64,000 nucleotides of DNA from Pseudoscleropodium purum. Taxonomy: Eukaryota; Streptophyta; Bryopsida; Hypnales; Brachytheciaceae. Below the pieces are notes generated by a model, which worked only from the letters and a program-made list of their open reading frames with translations, did not search any database and was not told the origin of the DNA. Position 1 is the stretch's first letter. Each line of letters starts with the position of its first letter. The stretch spans positions 20,244,479-20,308,478 of the forward strand of contig OZ017800.1 in the NCBI GenBank assembly GCA_963969395.1, given 5' to 3'. This document shows positions 36,107 to 48,756 of the stretch, piece after piece. Made by a program: the position numbers and the translations under genes.

Positions 36107-36212
36107 AAAATTGCCACCATTGAAGTACACAATGCTTCAGCCCCCATTGATTGCCTCACAAAATGCTTCAACTCCCATTGGTTGCTCTTTCTTGTGTAAT
36201 GGTGGCAATTTT
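36107..36212. repeat. Foldback unit with internal 31-bp duplication
   Basis: AAAATTGCCACCATT (36,107-36,121) and AATGGTGGCAATTTT (36,198-36,212) are perfect 15-bp inverted arms. Between them the phrase AATGCTTCAxCxCCCATTG occurs twice in tandem. Compact, non-coding, probably a small foldback element. Confidence 0.7.
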
Positions 36213-37043
36213 GAGACATTAAGTGAATCCTTTTCCATCAAAAGTAAGAAGTACAATTAGAATTATGATAATTTTTGGTGGTAGTTTTGGGTATAGTTAC
36301 CTTAAGTTACCCTCAGGAAGTTGAAGTGGCTACCTTGCTTGAAAAACAAGTGAGTAATAACCCTTAAACAATATTTCATGTCCACACTTGGTCAAAGGAT
36401 CATGCCACTTCTCAATGGAAATACACCATAATATTCCCATTCCAACTTTGAAAACTTGAGAAAACATTACCATTCAAAAAATTAATAAATTTTCTGTTAC
36501 ACTTTCAATTTCATTTCTATCAAAGTATTCATTTCATCAATAAACTTTCAAATAGAATACTCACAATCAAGATATCCTATAAGCAAAGCTCAAGTCTTCA
36601 CGTTGTATATTTTCTTTGACCTCCAGTCTAGATTTACTCAAGACCCCAATGTTAGAATCGAATAAAAATTTGAGTCTACAACATCAAGAATGATGAAATG
36701 TACACCAGTGATTGCTGAACTGAATAACCTCACTCTCAGGAGGTCAAAGGACTAACACGACATGAAAAGCAGAGACCCAAGATGGACCAAAGGATCAATC
36801 TAGCACGCGAATCTTCAGAGAAAGAATTCCATCAGTCAAAACAATCCAGCACCCACATTCCCAACAAAGTGGTCACAATTTCCCATCCATACCACGACAC
36901 TGAATAGAAAAGTTGAGCAATCATGTCCTGGTATATAATTATACTGTTTCGATTGAGAACAAGGACTAGATCCTAAAGCTGTGTCCAGTAGGACGGTGCG
37001 AAACCTTTTCCAACCTGAAATTATGTGCACCTGATGTGCAATT

Positions 37044-37661
37044 TCAAAAAATTATGTCAGCTCCTAATCCAGGGTTCACCAAAATGGGGCAATAACAAGC
37101 GGCCCTACCTAATAAGCGATCCAAAAAAAATTTGAACATGTCATCGCAATTCAATACTGCTCCCTGTTCTGCATACCGGTATAGCTCCAACCGATGCCAC
37201 CCCATATCCCCCAATTGTGGGTTAAGCTCCATTGCTGCTTAGGGTTCCAGTTCGGGAAGCCTAAACTCATCCAAGGAAAGAGCCTCTTCAACCCCACAAG
37301 AATCTGCACCGCATCTGTGCATACAACCACCTTCGCAATTGCACGATAGAATTGCAGCAAGTATTGGCAAAATTGTGTCGCAGTTCGATCTTCAAGCTGG
37401 AGGAGGTTGCAAAGTGCAAACCTCAGGGAGAGCCGAGAGAAACCCCTCCTGTCGTCGTTGCACATCCTTCGGGCAAGCCCCAGGCATGGAGGTGATCATG
37501 TACCAGTCCACGGACACGGAGCAGTTGAACAGACCGCAACTGAGAGGCACCATGAGCGTCTTCATGAAATCAGGAAGGAGAGAAGATCGGAGGCTCCTAC
37601 TGAAGACGCCGAGCTTCGACTGGCGCGCAGGCTCCATATCCAAACACAAACAATAGAGCAC
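37044..37661 (-). other. Open moderate-GC stretch downstream of small membrane gene 2
   Basis: On the minus strand the same frame is open at 37,661-37,392 (89 codons) and 37,232-37,044 (62 codons), with two stops between. It is rich in Cys. A second frame is open at 37,465-37,151. No domain was recognised. It may be further exons of small membrane gene 2, an old neighbouring gene, or chance. The nucleotide composition is unlike the AT-rich surroundings. Confidence 0.3.
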
Positions 37662-37711
37662 TTCCTTTCTAGGTTTTCTCCGACAACAGAGGGCACGGCT
37701 ACGGCGAGCGT

Positions 37712-37921
37712 TTATAGAGTCAAGCTGAAATCAACGTAATGGTAGGTGAAGTTCGGCGAGGAAGGCGCAACCAGGGAGTAAAACTCTGCGTACTGCGTCC
37801 AAGCGTCGCCAACAGCCAGAAAGAGCACCACCACGAGGAAGAAGAGCGACAGGATGTAGGCTTTGATCACTAAAAAGGAAACGTCGGTTTTGGACTCAAT
37901 TTCCGGAATGAAAAGCTCCAT
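37712..37921 (-). CDS. Small single-span membrane protein, family copy 2 (69 aa)
   Basis: Family unknown to me. Residues 1-19 are acidic (MELFIPEIESKTD). Lys20 opens the KAYILS motif, a hydrophobic run follows (about 21-38), then GDAWTQYAEF at 38-47 and a 22-residue tail. It aligns with copies 1 and 3 without gaps from the Lys to the last motif Phe, and QYAEF is shared with copy 1. The start lies 9,979 bp from the start of copy 1 and 10,026 bp from that of copy 3, all on the same strand. A GA-rich tract lies about 125 bp upstream (38,046-38,071). It may be a complete microprotein or the first exon of a longer gene; the moderate-GC stretch downstream is compatible with either. Confidence 0.66.
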   Translation of the reverse strand: MELFIPEIESKTDVSFLVIKAYILSLFFLVVVLFLAVGDAWTQYAEFYSLVAPSSPNFTYHYVDFSLTL

Positions 37922-38045
37922 AGCTTGATCCTAGAATTGCACCCCCCTCATGACCTCCTGAACACACAAAACCCCCAGAAGAAGAAAGAAAAAACTTGCT
38001 CCTGCCCAACGGATTCACGTCCACAATAGTCAAACGCTGCTGCGA

Positions 38046-38071
38046 GATGAGTGAGAGAGAGAGAGTGAGAG
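38046..38071. repeat. Short GA-rich tract upstream of small membrane gene 2
   Basis: An imperfect GAGAGA stretch (GTGAGAGAGAGAGAGTGAGA) lies upstream of copy 2, which is read leftward. It may correspond to the long CT/GA tract near copy 1, though on the opposite strand. Confidence 0.55.
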
Positions 38072-39888
38072 GGGAATTAGAAGTGCGTGGTGCGCAAGCA
38101 ACTGCGTACCAAGGAGAGCAAGAGCTTGTGCTTACATACTAGTTATCAGAGGTGATGAGCTTTTAGTCAAGTTGCTACTACTGATGAGGAGAAGAAATTG
38201 TTGCAGCTTGACGAAGACGAAAGAGGTAGTGCAAGTAAAGGGCAACAAGGCAGAAAGAGCCTCGATCTGGGGCTCCACTCACGCCCCACTTGGACGTCGT
38301 CGTCGTCGCCGCTCTGCTCTGCGGTGGGCAAGTGGGTCCCGACGCTCAGCTGCACCCAACGGTGCAAAAATAGTGTGGGTAAGCTTAGCGTTGGGTGCGG
38401 AGAAATTCCCGAGGGCATCTTCTCAAACGCTTCCCACCCCAAATTTGGAATACTTCACCCCTAGCAAGGTCCCATGAAACCAAATTTTGGAAGACATCTT
38501 AGATTGTATGAATCCAAGTTGAATTTATTGAACACTAGTTACCAAAAAAGAAAAATCACATTGAGATCAATTCTTGGTCAATTAACCTTCCTAAACAACA
38601 ATGGAACAATAATGTGTCAAACATTTGTCCATTGATGTCATGAAACTTCAAGCAAACTTTTGGATGTTTGATTTAGAAGGTGGGTCACTTGATTATTCTA
38701 TATCTAAGATGTTGGTTGCATTGGTTATAACCGCGAAAAAAAAATTTGAATTGCCATTGTTTTGACAATTATTTCATTTGAAAATTTTGAAGAACCATTT
38801 AGATCAAAGAAGGGCTGATTTTGTGTTACGATTTTTTATTTTATGGAGGCATCGTATTTTAGAACCCTCAAGTATTTTCTTTAGTCACAACATGCCTTTA
38901 TTGGCTCTAAACTAAAGGAAAGAGAATTTTTTACATTTTTGAAAGTTATTTGTAAAGAAGTTGGAAAAGGAGCTTACCCAAGAAGCAAACCAATGCAACA
39001 AGAATCAAGTCTCTTATAGAAAAGATATTGTTGTTATTTGGCACATGGAACCAAGTAAGTTGTACCATTTCAAGGTCTTGATGCTAAAAATAGTCTTCAA
39101 TTCAAACACCACGTCCATTTCATTTCTAAAAAAAGATAGTTGATTGAAAATTGTCAAGTTGCGATGAATAAAACGCATGAATTTTTTTTTTAATTGTAAA
39201 AAATTGAAATTCTTGTTTGTTTGGAACATGGATGAATGTACCCTAGCGGAATAATAAAATGATTTCTTCACCAAACCACCAATGCCGGGCGGAGATGATG
39301 GCTCCATCAATCTTTTGGCGGTTGTACCGATAACCCCAGCTTGCCAAATCAAAGGCAGCTGGATAAGCCGCCCCAACAATTGTGGTAGGGTGTGCCGGGT
39401 CCAATTGCAGCGCAGCTCCGGCTTGGTCCCCAACTCCCCACAGCACCGTCATCATGATGAGGTCCGCCAACTCGCCTGTTTCTAATATTTTTTTTAAAGT
39501 TTTTTTAAAGATTTTTTTGGAGAATAGGGACCCGGGATTATTAGTGCCCGGGGCTCATGCGTGAGAGCGTTTTACAGTTCAGTATTGGGCGGAAGCAGTG
39601 TTTTTTTAATGCTCTGTTGGATATTTTTTGTAAAAGAATTTTTCATTTTTTTCAGTCAAAATAGGTAGATTACTGCTGTATTTTATCCTTGTAAGGACAT
39701 GGCCTCCCGTGACCAAGGTAGGCACCAAAATTCTTCAATTGCTAAATTAATAGGTGCATTCTCTTTTTCTACAGTAAACAATGAAGTCATCTAGTAGACC
39801 ATTCTGATTTGTAGCGTCCTTACAGGGTTAAGACCAGTATGCAAATTTCACCAAGGTATCACTTAGTTTTGATGTAGATATTACTTAA
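38072..39888. other. Intergenic DNA with two GC-richer patches
   Basis: 38.2-38.5 kb has frames of 88-101 codons with GTCGTC and CGCC repeats and no recognised motif. 39.24-39.48 kb has open minus-strand frames (39,243-39,470, 75 codons) that look protein-like but match nothing I know. The rest is AT-rich. Confidence 0.35.
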
Positions 39889-40804
39889 CCCCTAAATTCC
39901 CATTGTCCCCTCAAGTGACAAATTAGATTTCGGGCAGGTTCCTGTGACCTCAATTTGTGGTGAATTGTTTTGAAACTTTCATGTAAGATAGAAAAACAAG
40001 CTGTCTAAGCAGGAATATAATTTTTATTTTAATTGGTGCCCAAGAGCAAAAGTTATACTACAAAAAGCTTGAAACTGAACTCAGTAGGCAACACAAAAAA
40101 AATTGCAAAAAATCAAATTAGATTTTAATTTTTTTTCCTACTGAAATGTTTCATTTTTGTCCACATGTGAAGCTTTGATTTGTTCTATTTGGATTAATAA
40201 TGGGAAAGTTAAAGACAATCTTGTTTTTCGAGCAATTTCAGCATCTTCTTGAAAAAATAACTTTTAGGGTTAATTTCTGAATGCAATTTTCACAATTTTT
40301 GACAATTTTTTTGGGAGAATGTTGTGTTTGCTTGCTAAAACAATCTCATCATTGGGATTATTGTCTTTCATTTCCATCTTGGAGTTATTAACGATTTAGT
40401 TTTTTATCCAATTTTGGACCTACTTCTACTTAGCATTTTTTTAGAGAATGAAAATCAATTGGGTTTTTTTTGAATTTTTTTCCTAGACTTTCAACTCAAT
40501 TTTTCAACATAAAATTTTCTTAATTCAAAATCCAAGTACAATTCTACAATTTGCGGTCAAAGTCATCTTAAATTGTAGGCTAGTGTTCAAAAAAACTTTC
40601 TTTTTCAACTTTGAATGCTAATATCTTTCAATCTATACAATCAAACTTCATGAAATTTTTACCACATGAGCTAAGACAGGTGAAGTGCAAGATCCTACAG
40701 TTAGATTCTAAAAATATGATTTTTTTTGTTTTCTTGGGTGAACACAGCAAAAATGGCAGTTTTGAGTGGTTTTTGACAGATAAACGGCCTTGGGAATTTA
40801 GGGG
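39889..40804 (+). mobile_element. TTAA-flanked non-autonomous element E3 (piggyBac-type)
   Basis: TTAA at 39,885-39,888 and 40,805-40,808 bounds 916 bp that begin CCCCTAAATTCCCA and end TGGGAATTTAGGGG, a perfect 14-bp terminal inverted repeat. No coding capacity. The right third resembles E1 and E2 (CTAATATCTTTCAATCTA). Best-preserved member of the group. Confidence 0.85.
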
Positions 40805-40808
40805 TTAA

Positions 40809-42913
40809 GTATCGCATGAGTACTAAAGGAAAAAGCTAGCTACACCTCCAAAACAATTAAAAATAAATAAAAACACATTGATTGGAACTTTGTATGTGGT
40901 CTCCTAGGCATGGGAATCATATTGCTTTGTCACTTCATGGTAGTATGCACATGTATGTTTGTATGCACTAATTGCAACAATGACATTGCACTCACTTCAC
41001 TAGTAACTAGAGTTGATAGCATTAGTGTTCAATCATAGCATTTCGAGCACTGGCTTTTGATTGGAAGACTCTTATTGTGCTCTAGGTTTTCTTTGTAAAT
41101 GAACTAATTGGATGATATTTCTTCAGGATGAAAGGGTGATAGATTTTGTGATAAGTCATGACAAGGGTCATGACATTACATATTTTTAAAATAATAGATA
41201 TATAATGAATGAAATTATTTTTATTTTTATTTTTTAAATAAATGAAGAATCTAAAAGAAATCATATTTCATCCATCGCAAGTATAAAACACAATCAATAC
41301 TCTTTAGAGTATTGTCACCTTGTGTACTAAAATTCACATGGCAAGTCAATTTTTGAAATGCTAGAATTGTGGTGATTCATGAGCATTGTGTTGGCCCCCA
41401 TTGTATTGCAAAATGTGAGCTTTGGCAATTTGAAGCTTTTTCCATGGATTGGTGTTGAGGTTGACAAGAAGTTTCTTACAATGGTTTTACCATTACAAAT
41501 AAACTCATTTTTAGACTATTATTTGAAAAATGTGGTAGGGATTATAGTTATGAATCAAATCCAAAATTACACAACTGTGGGGGAGCTTGCAAGATTTGGG
41601 TGGAAGGGGGGTTGTGAGATGACTTGCCATGCCTAAGCCAAGGTTGGGCATTTTTTTTTATGAAAAGTTGAGTTATAAAGACTTGTAAAGAAATTATTGT
41701 GGCTAATACTTTTGTCTTATGTAGAAATGGAAATGCATCAATATGAAGTTCTATACAATTTGTACTAAATCCATCAAGAATGAATGGACTTTGCACAAAT
41801 TCCTTGAAACTTAGTTGTCTTGTGTCAAAAGGCTTAAGGCCAATCATTTGTATTAGCTTAAGAATTTTCTATGCTATGTCCTATATTCACATTATACTCC
41901 TTGTAATGACTAATCTTTCAATAGAAGGCTATGAACCTTGAAAGATTTTCACTATTAACAAAAAAATAATTTTCATCAATGTCAAGAGATTTTATGGTGT
42001 ACTTCCATATTGTATCAAAAATAAAATATAATTTTCAAGTTTCCATAATTGGAATTGCTTTGAATTTCACAATGTTTACACTTCTATGTGAGTAGAAAGA
42101 AACATTTTTTTAGGAATAACTTTGTTTTTTTATTAAACAAAAAGCAACCCAAAAATTCAAGTCCAATGTTAAAATTAGTTTTACAAAAGTTGAAGAGTTG
42201 CCTCCCCAACTTTTCATAGTCCTCTCTTTGTGATTTTACCAACCAATAATTTGGATTACCCTCTTGCAAATATTGCACACTTCTACACATTTAATATTGT
42301 ATCAACTATCTTTCCTATAAAGTTGGACTAATTTTTGTGAGTATGCATTTAGAACCAAAGGTAGATAGTAATGGGCAATATTTTGGACAAGTAGAGACTA
42401 TACCATCAACTTTGGATTCAAAATCTGAGTTTTGAAATCCTATCTACAATTGCATTCACACAACATAATGCGGTTTAGGTTTGGTTGGAATAGAGATGTG
42501 GAGTCTAACTAATCAATAAATGAATATTGTTGTTTACCTAAGATAGAGACTTACAATTATAGTGTTCTTGTTCTTCTTTAAAAAAAATAGTCATTCTACT
42601 CTAGCCAAGCATCTACAAAAAAATTTGATCAATAGAATTTGTAGTCAAATACTTATGAGGGCGTATTTTTCATTTTTTATGAAGTGCCAAAATGGTGATA
42701 TAAAATGTTGTAATGGTGCTCTAAATTTCAACATTCATTCACATATTGGATAGAAAATATCACATTAGCACGTATCATATATCCATATATAATTCTAGTT
42801 TCATCCACGATTTTCTTTTAAATTTGAAGTTTCCATATTGTCCTCATTTTTTGGCCCATTCATTTTTTTCAGGTGCAATTTGGTACTCAAAAACCTACAA
42901 AAAAGCCCTTGTA
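40809..42913. other. AT-rich intergenic DNA
   Basis: Only short unrecognised frames (85-99 codons at 41.4-41.8 kb). No RNA gene or clear repeat end seen. Confidence 0.45.
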
Positions 42914-43190
42914 AGGTAGGAAGCTCAAACTCCAACAAGGCATTAAAAGCAAACAAGACTCAAAAGTACATTTTGCTTTCTTCAATGTACCAACTATGCA
43001 CATTTCAAGGAGTGGTCACTTTTGATGACCAGAAATGACCACTTTTTTCCAACTTCAAAAATTTGCAATTAATTCCACAAAGCTCCTAAAAATATGAAAG
43101 GACTTGAATTAGATGCCAATTCCACTTGTCTTTCAAGGAAAATTTACTGAAAAATATTTCAAGAAGTTTCACCTCCTTGTAAATCAGTTC
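42914..43190 (-). mobile_element. TA-MITE, second type, diverged copy
   Basis: It matches 55,106-55,395 in reverse complement (shared AAAGTACATTTTGCTTTCTTCAATGT-type block and CAACTTCAAAAATTTGCAATT-type block). The end AGGTAGG at 42,914 is preceded by TA; the other end is lost in divergence, so 43,190 is approximate. Confidence 0.5.
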
Positions 43191-46100
43191 TAGCCCTTAA
43201 ATGGTTAGTTTATAGACCGTACTAGTTTGAAAGTACAAATTGTTTGACTATACAGAAGGTAAGCTATTATATTGTTTTATTAATGCTCTTCCGTTGGGGA
43301 GTCGTGTTTCCCTTCAATCTTGTCAGTTAGAACAGTTCTTTTTCTTTTCCCTTCTTTTTGGTGTCTCCATCTTTTGCTTTGTGTTCTTCACAATTATATT
43401 ATATCATAATGAAAACCATTTAGAATTCATAGTGCTTCCATAGAAGCTCATGGACAAATACTTGGATAGAAACTATGGTATTGACTCTCATATTGACTAT
43501 GGTTTTTAAATCCAAGTTTTCAAATCCTATCTACAACCACATTCACACTACACAATGTGCTTACACTTGGAACAAAGTGTGATAGAGTCATACCGTTTCT
43601 AATCCCTAAGAATCGTGTCAAGATTTTCATCATGATGGTTTGGAGAACGTGTTCGATTTCTTCCACTTTGCAAAATGCATTAATAAATATGTGCACCTAT
43701 AATCGTCACTATTTACAACCTAGTGTAGTTGTTTTCAAATATAAAATATTTTGACAAGATTTTACTGGCAACTAAAAGAGGGAACCAATACATTTTAGCA
43801 TGCATTATTTGAAAAATTTATGAATAACTTATGAATTTCAAATTATAGTCTCTAGGTGCTCCAAAAACCAACAATAGGCCCTTGTAGACTTTAGTGTTTT
43901 GATGGTGTACATCTTGGTTTTTGTTGCTTGTAAATGTATTTTCTAAACCAAATATAGGTGTGTCATTTTTTGTTGTGTTGATTATAGATGTACATACTTA
44001 ATGCTTTAATCCCTAAGTTGTATATTATGGATGATGAATAGAGGGCTTCAAAACAAGGATTTCTCCAAATTACTTTTCATTCATCCCAAGCGGTGCTTGA
44101 ACTTTTAAAAAGATAATTTTCTTGTAGACCAATTTCATGAAATAGGAATAAATGATGTGTATGTGTATATATTTATTTATTTGTGTGTGTATGTATATAT
44201 AGGTTTAGGGTAGGTGTGTAAATAGATAGAAGTTAAAATGTGTAGAAATTCAAAAAAAAAATAGGTGTTAAAGGATTAAGGTAGTAACACCCAAAAGTAT
44301 CTCTCTCATATTTTCAAGCATTTACGTTTTGGTTTAGAATGGCCATCTATAAGTTTTTAAGAGCAACCAATAGGAGTTAAAGCATTTTCTATTTCAAAGT
44401 GTCTATTTCAAGGTGTCTATTTCAAGGGAATGTAGTGGTATTTTTAGGTTCTCTATGTTTTCACCTTTAAAAATTCAAAAAATAATATCCTAGTATTAAA
44501 AGATTATAAATGACGGGTTGGAATTCTCTAATGGTTGTTAATAACTTCATTGGATGGAGACTCCAACAATGACACTGTTCATCAACTACCAATAAAATGC
44601 TGAAATTTTTTAGTATTATTAGCATTAAATAAAATTAGTAGTTTATAGATAATTTAGTATTTTTGATTATTATCAATATTCCTAATACTAAATATCATTA
44701 TTAGTGTAGCAACAAATTGATAGAAGATTGTTTAGATCGTATATACTTTGTTTAAATGCTTTTGAATGATGTATATTGAAGGCATTTATAGTACTAAAAG
44801 CATTAATATTGGTTGCCTCTATCTGGACACTTGACAAACCAAGTATAAAGAGACTTGTTGGTGGGTCACTAGCTCTTCAACTCTCCATTGTGACTCTCCA
44901 CCTTCTCTCTAAATGCCATTGTTCATGCCTTGGCAAATTTAGGAAGTTTTTTCTTTTGAATTAATTTATAGTAATAGAGCTCACAATCACAATATTGAAA
45001 ATGCCATTTTATACCATTTTAAAATTGACATATCATTGATATTTAATTATATTTAATTGCTTTTATCATTGTTATAAACTAAATTTTATTGCTAATTTAA
45101 TACAATTTTATTGCAAAAAGTGGATATTTACATCTAAAAATTGGTACAACATTATAAAAATTAGATTTTCACTAGGTGTCACTACTTATGTATCCACTAA
45201 TCATGTGCATTGTAAAAAGCACTTAATGTAAATTGTCCCAAAATTTCCATTTTAGAGGAAAACATTGGAACTTATAATTAATCACAAAATGATTAAATCT
45301 ATAAAAAATTGAATTCAAATTTGGATTCAAAAATCTAGAATAGAAAATGTATAAAAAATTAAACAACTACAAAATAGGAGCAAAATTGTATATGCATTCA
45401 ACATAGTAATTTTCTTTTGTTAAACCATGCCTTGCAACTAATATTAGGGTGTCATTTAGATGGTTCAATGCTTGTTTATACTTCATAAGTGGAAGGAGAG
45501 CAATTTATTTTGCTTCTACTCACCTTTGTTTATGCTTGCCAATCCTTTTCTATTTACACTTGACGACCCTTCTTGTTTACACTGCAATGAAGATAAGTAA
45601 TGATGTTACATAATAACTTAGTTAATTTTGTACTACCATTGCATTGTAATTGATGAGCTAGCTAACATCTGTGAATTAAAATGGTTTGACCATACTACTA
45701 TATAACAAAAATAATTGGAAATAAGTGTTATAGGTTTGAATGTCACTAAGGTATAGAAATCTCAACTATACAATCTTATAATGTATATATTGTAAATGAT
45801 GTGAATCAAATTTGGAGTCACTTGGCTATATAGATTGCAAGATTATAATGTTTGAGTGTTGAAAAAGGATGTTGAAATTTCCCTAATAACACATTAGTCA
45901 TTAGAGGTGAAATTCAATTTATAAATCTACTCAAATGAAAAAACTTAAAATTATAAAGTGCTTCAAAACTAGCATACAAACACATTGGTAAAATAAAATA
46001 TCATTCAAATGATTCACTTTGTTTGTGAAATGACTTTCAAATGTCAAAAAGTAATTTAAAAAGTTGCAAAAAAGCATCTTAGACTAGCCGCCCTTCTACA

Positions 46101-47725
46101 AAAATGCTTCTCAAACATTCATAATTTCTTTGATTGATATGAAATTTTAACCACACCAACAAGATTACTATGTGCAACTTTTCCAAAAAATTAATTGAAA
46201 ATGGACATTGTATAAAGAAATAGGCTGCATGCCAAAGTTCATTATAATCCCAAAATGCCACTCTTGAACTTTGAATGGTTCCCAAACATTCAAAACAATT
46301 TGGATTGACATTAAAATTTTAATACCATAGCTAGACTTTGAGGGAAATCGTACCTAATTTTATTTTTTAATTGAAAATGAACATTAGATGAAGGAGACAT
46401 AGGTCCCCAAAGTTCTAGCCATCAAAATGTGGTTTGGTAAATTAAAATTTAACCCGTAAATTTTGAATGGCTCTCCAAAAGTCAATACATCTTGAATTCA
46501 TCTAGAAATTTACCACACAAACTAGAACAGAGAGAGAGCATAGATTTCCCAACAAGTTTTTATTAAATTTGGACATTGGAGGCAAAAGTTAGAAGACTTT
46601 GAATTGAACTTCCAAACCATGTAGGGACATTTTTGGTCACCTTGGATACTTAGGGGTTAAGAATTGAAGAATACTAGCATCTGCTAACTTCAAACATTGG
46701 CATTAAAAGAGAGTTAGTGTTTTATTGACTTCATAGCCAGAAATAACTAATGGTGTTGAGAATCCTAAGATCATAGATAATAATTGTCTATTTTACCAAT
46801 CTATTTCTTGTCTCCTATAGAGAAGATAGAAGAGTCTTCCACAATGCATGAAAACATGACTATGGTATGTGCACCCATAATTGTCACCTAAAATGTACAC
46901 TGGGCATTCTCAGTGCACGTATGCACGGCTCAAATAAAAACATTTGTTATAACAAATTGTTGACGCACTCTACACAGCTGTTGTATCAACGTTTCAATGA
47001 TAGTATTTTGACATATTGCTGTCCACAATTACTTCAATCTTCCCTCTACAAAAGTCACACAATTCATACCAATCTTTCAAACTTTTTTCAAACTTTTTTT
47101 CAGGATTATATTCACAATCTTGCATTGAAGTAAAGAAAAAATCATCAGAGTGAAGCTAGCGGACATTTGTAAGATGGAACTCTTTGCTGTCCATCAAAGA
47201 ACTGAGGACAAAAACTGCCCCATTGAAATATAACAAGGCTTCTGAATCGTCAGCCATGTACTGTAAGTTGCGCATCCCTCAAAAGAGGACCCGGATTGGA
47301 GGTATCTCACATCCTCACTGTACTTGCTATTGTCCGGAACCGGTCAAAAGTGAAGAAGACCGGGGCACTGCCTCTCTTTGGAAGAAGTTGAATTCTCACA
47401 AATTCAAACCTCGTAGTATAATCGATCATAACACTGGCCTGCATGAAGACCATCGTGAATAATGAGACTATTAGCTAGATATGTACACTACAACAATTGG
47501 CACACCCTTCTCTTTCGCAAACTGTAACGACATAACGTCAAAAGTACTGGGGTTGGCACCGAAAGCAGCGAGCACGTGCCAAAGCTGGTACGAGAGCTTG
47601 GTCAACTAATCGGACAACATTCACCGCACCTTTGCTCAGTCACACCTCAGAGACGTGATCGATAGTGGTAGTGGTAGTCCGACTAGCCGCGCCATGCCTC
47701 ACGGACGTGGATGTATTAGCAACTG
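43191..47725. other. AT-rich intergenic DNA
   Basis: It holds low-complexity TG/TA at about 44,155-44,205, a triple TGTCTATTTCAA repeat near 44,400, and a lone TTTAGGGG-type right end with TTAA at 46,650-46,660. From 46.9 to 47.7 kb the DNA is GC-richer, with an unrecognised 92-codon frame at 47,184-47,462. No known gene. Confidence 0.4.
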
Positions 47726-47947
47726 CTACCCATGGTGCCTCCATTCAGAGGTAGCCAGCATTATAAACTCGGCCACATCATCGCCAAGTGTGGTGACACA
47801 GAAGTGAGTGTAGTGACACCAGGCGTCGCCCACGGACCACAGCAACAGCAAGCTCAGCAGCAGACATGACAAAGTGTAAGCCTTGATCATCACGGTTGTG
47901 GACGACACTGCGTCCTCTTGGGAGTCACGCTGCAATTCCGGCTTCAT
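47726..47947 (-). CDS. Small single-span membrane protein, family copy 3 (73 aa)
   Basis: Third member of the unrecognised family. I start it at the Met whose ATG is complementary to 47,945-47,947, because the N-terminal length (21 residues before Lys22) then matches the other copies; a longer in-frame start at 48,019 is possible. The N-terminal part is charged (KPELQRDSQED). KAYTLS leads into a hydrophobic segment (about 23-40), then GDAWCHYTHF at 40-49. The Lys-to-Asp spacing is again exactly 19. Two of the shared positions in the YAEF box differ (YTHF), and the tail is unlike the other copies, so this is the most diverged member. The mainly synonymous or conservative differences in the core argue that the frame is real. 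Confidence 0.62.
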   Translation of the reverse strand: MKPELQRDSQEDAVSSTTVMIKAYTLSCLLLSLLLLWSVGDAWCHYTHFCVTTLGDDVAEFIMLATSEWRHHG

Positions 47948-48019
47948 CTTCACAATAACTAACTGAACCAGTCGTCGATCTCTCTCAAAACCAAAGTGTA
48001 AATAGATCAGTGCAAGCAA

Positions 48020-48756
48020 CCCGGCCCAGATGCAATACCTTTCAAAGGAGGCTCACAAACGCTTCTGTATATGTAACAATGCAGTTGCAGGACAAAATCT
48101 AGCTAGCGATCGATTAATGCTCACTATTGAATCGAGGAAATTGGTCCTTGAAGCTCCAGATCCAACAAGTTGGTGCGCGGTATATATACTTGAGGAACAA
48201 GATAGACTTTGCCTATTCAAATATGCGTGATCGAAGTGAGCCTCAATTCAACTCAAAGAAACGTGCAAAATTCTTGGTCCACGGGAATGATGAGCGTCGT
48301 TACTTGAAACTGTAACGAAACTGGTAATTCCAGAGAGGTGCAGGTACTCAGGGCGAGTGTAAAAAGAATACGGATCGGCGTGCTGGTTGCAGAATTTCTG
48401 CAGTCGTTCGATTCGGTTCCATGAAGGTGGTTGCAAAAGCAGTGCGCTTTGAGAATTGTTTATATTTGTAAACAACAAACCAATGCGCTTTTTTAAACTT
48501 TTGATTGTAACAGTTCGGTGCACTTTCTTTGCGTCGTCTGTTTCGGGTCATTGAGTGCGCATCTAAAGTGGGTAGAATTCTCGAATCTTTGTGCAAGTGG
48601 GGAGCACTGTAGCATTGTGCAGTATTCCCGGACAAATGATTTACTGTTACAACTCGCTGAATTTTTTTGAAAATTGAGATCTGAACAAACGATGTCGACA
48701 TACTGTAAGATTGTTAACCCTAGAAAGACGGACGGATGGGCCCATGATCACTCGAT
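48020..48756. other. Moderate-GC upstream region of small membrane gene 3
   Basis: It lies 5' of copy 3 on the minus strand and could be its promoter and leader. Frames of 66-117 codons are unrecognised. Confidence 0.35.

Noticed and set aside
39243..39470. Protein-like minus-strand frame in a GC-richer patch
   Set aside because: No motif, no start context and no related copy in the window; listed only as part of the unassigned stretch.
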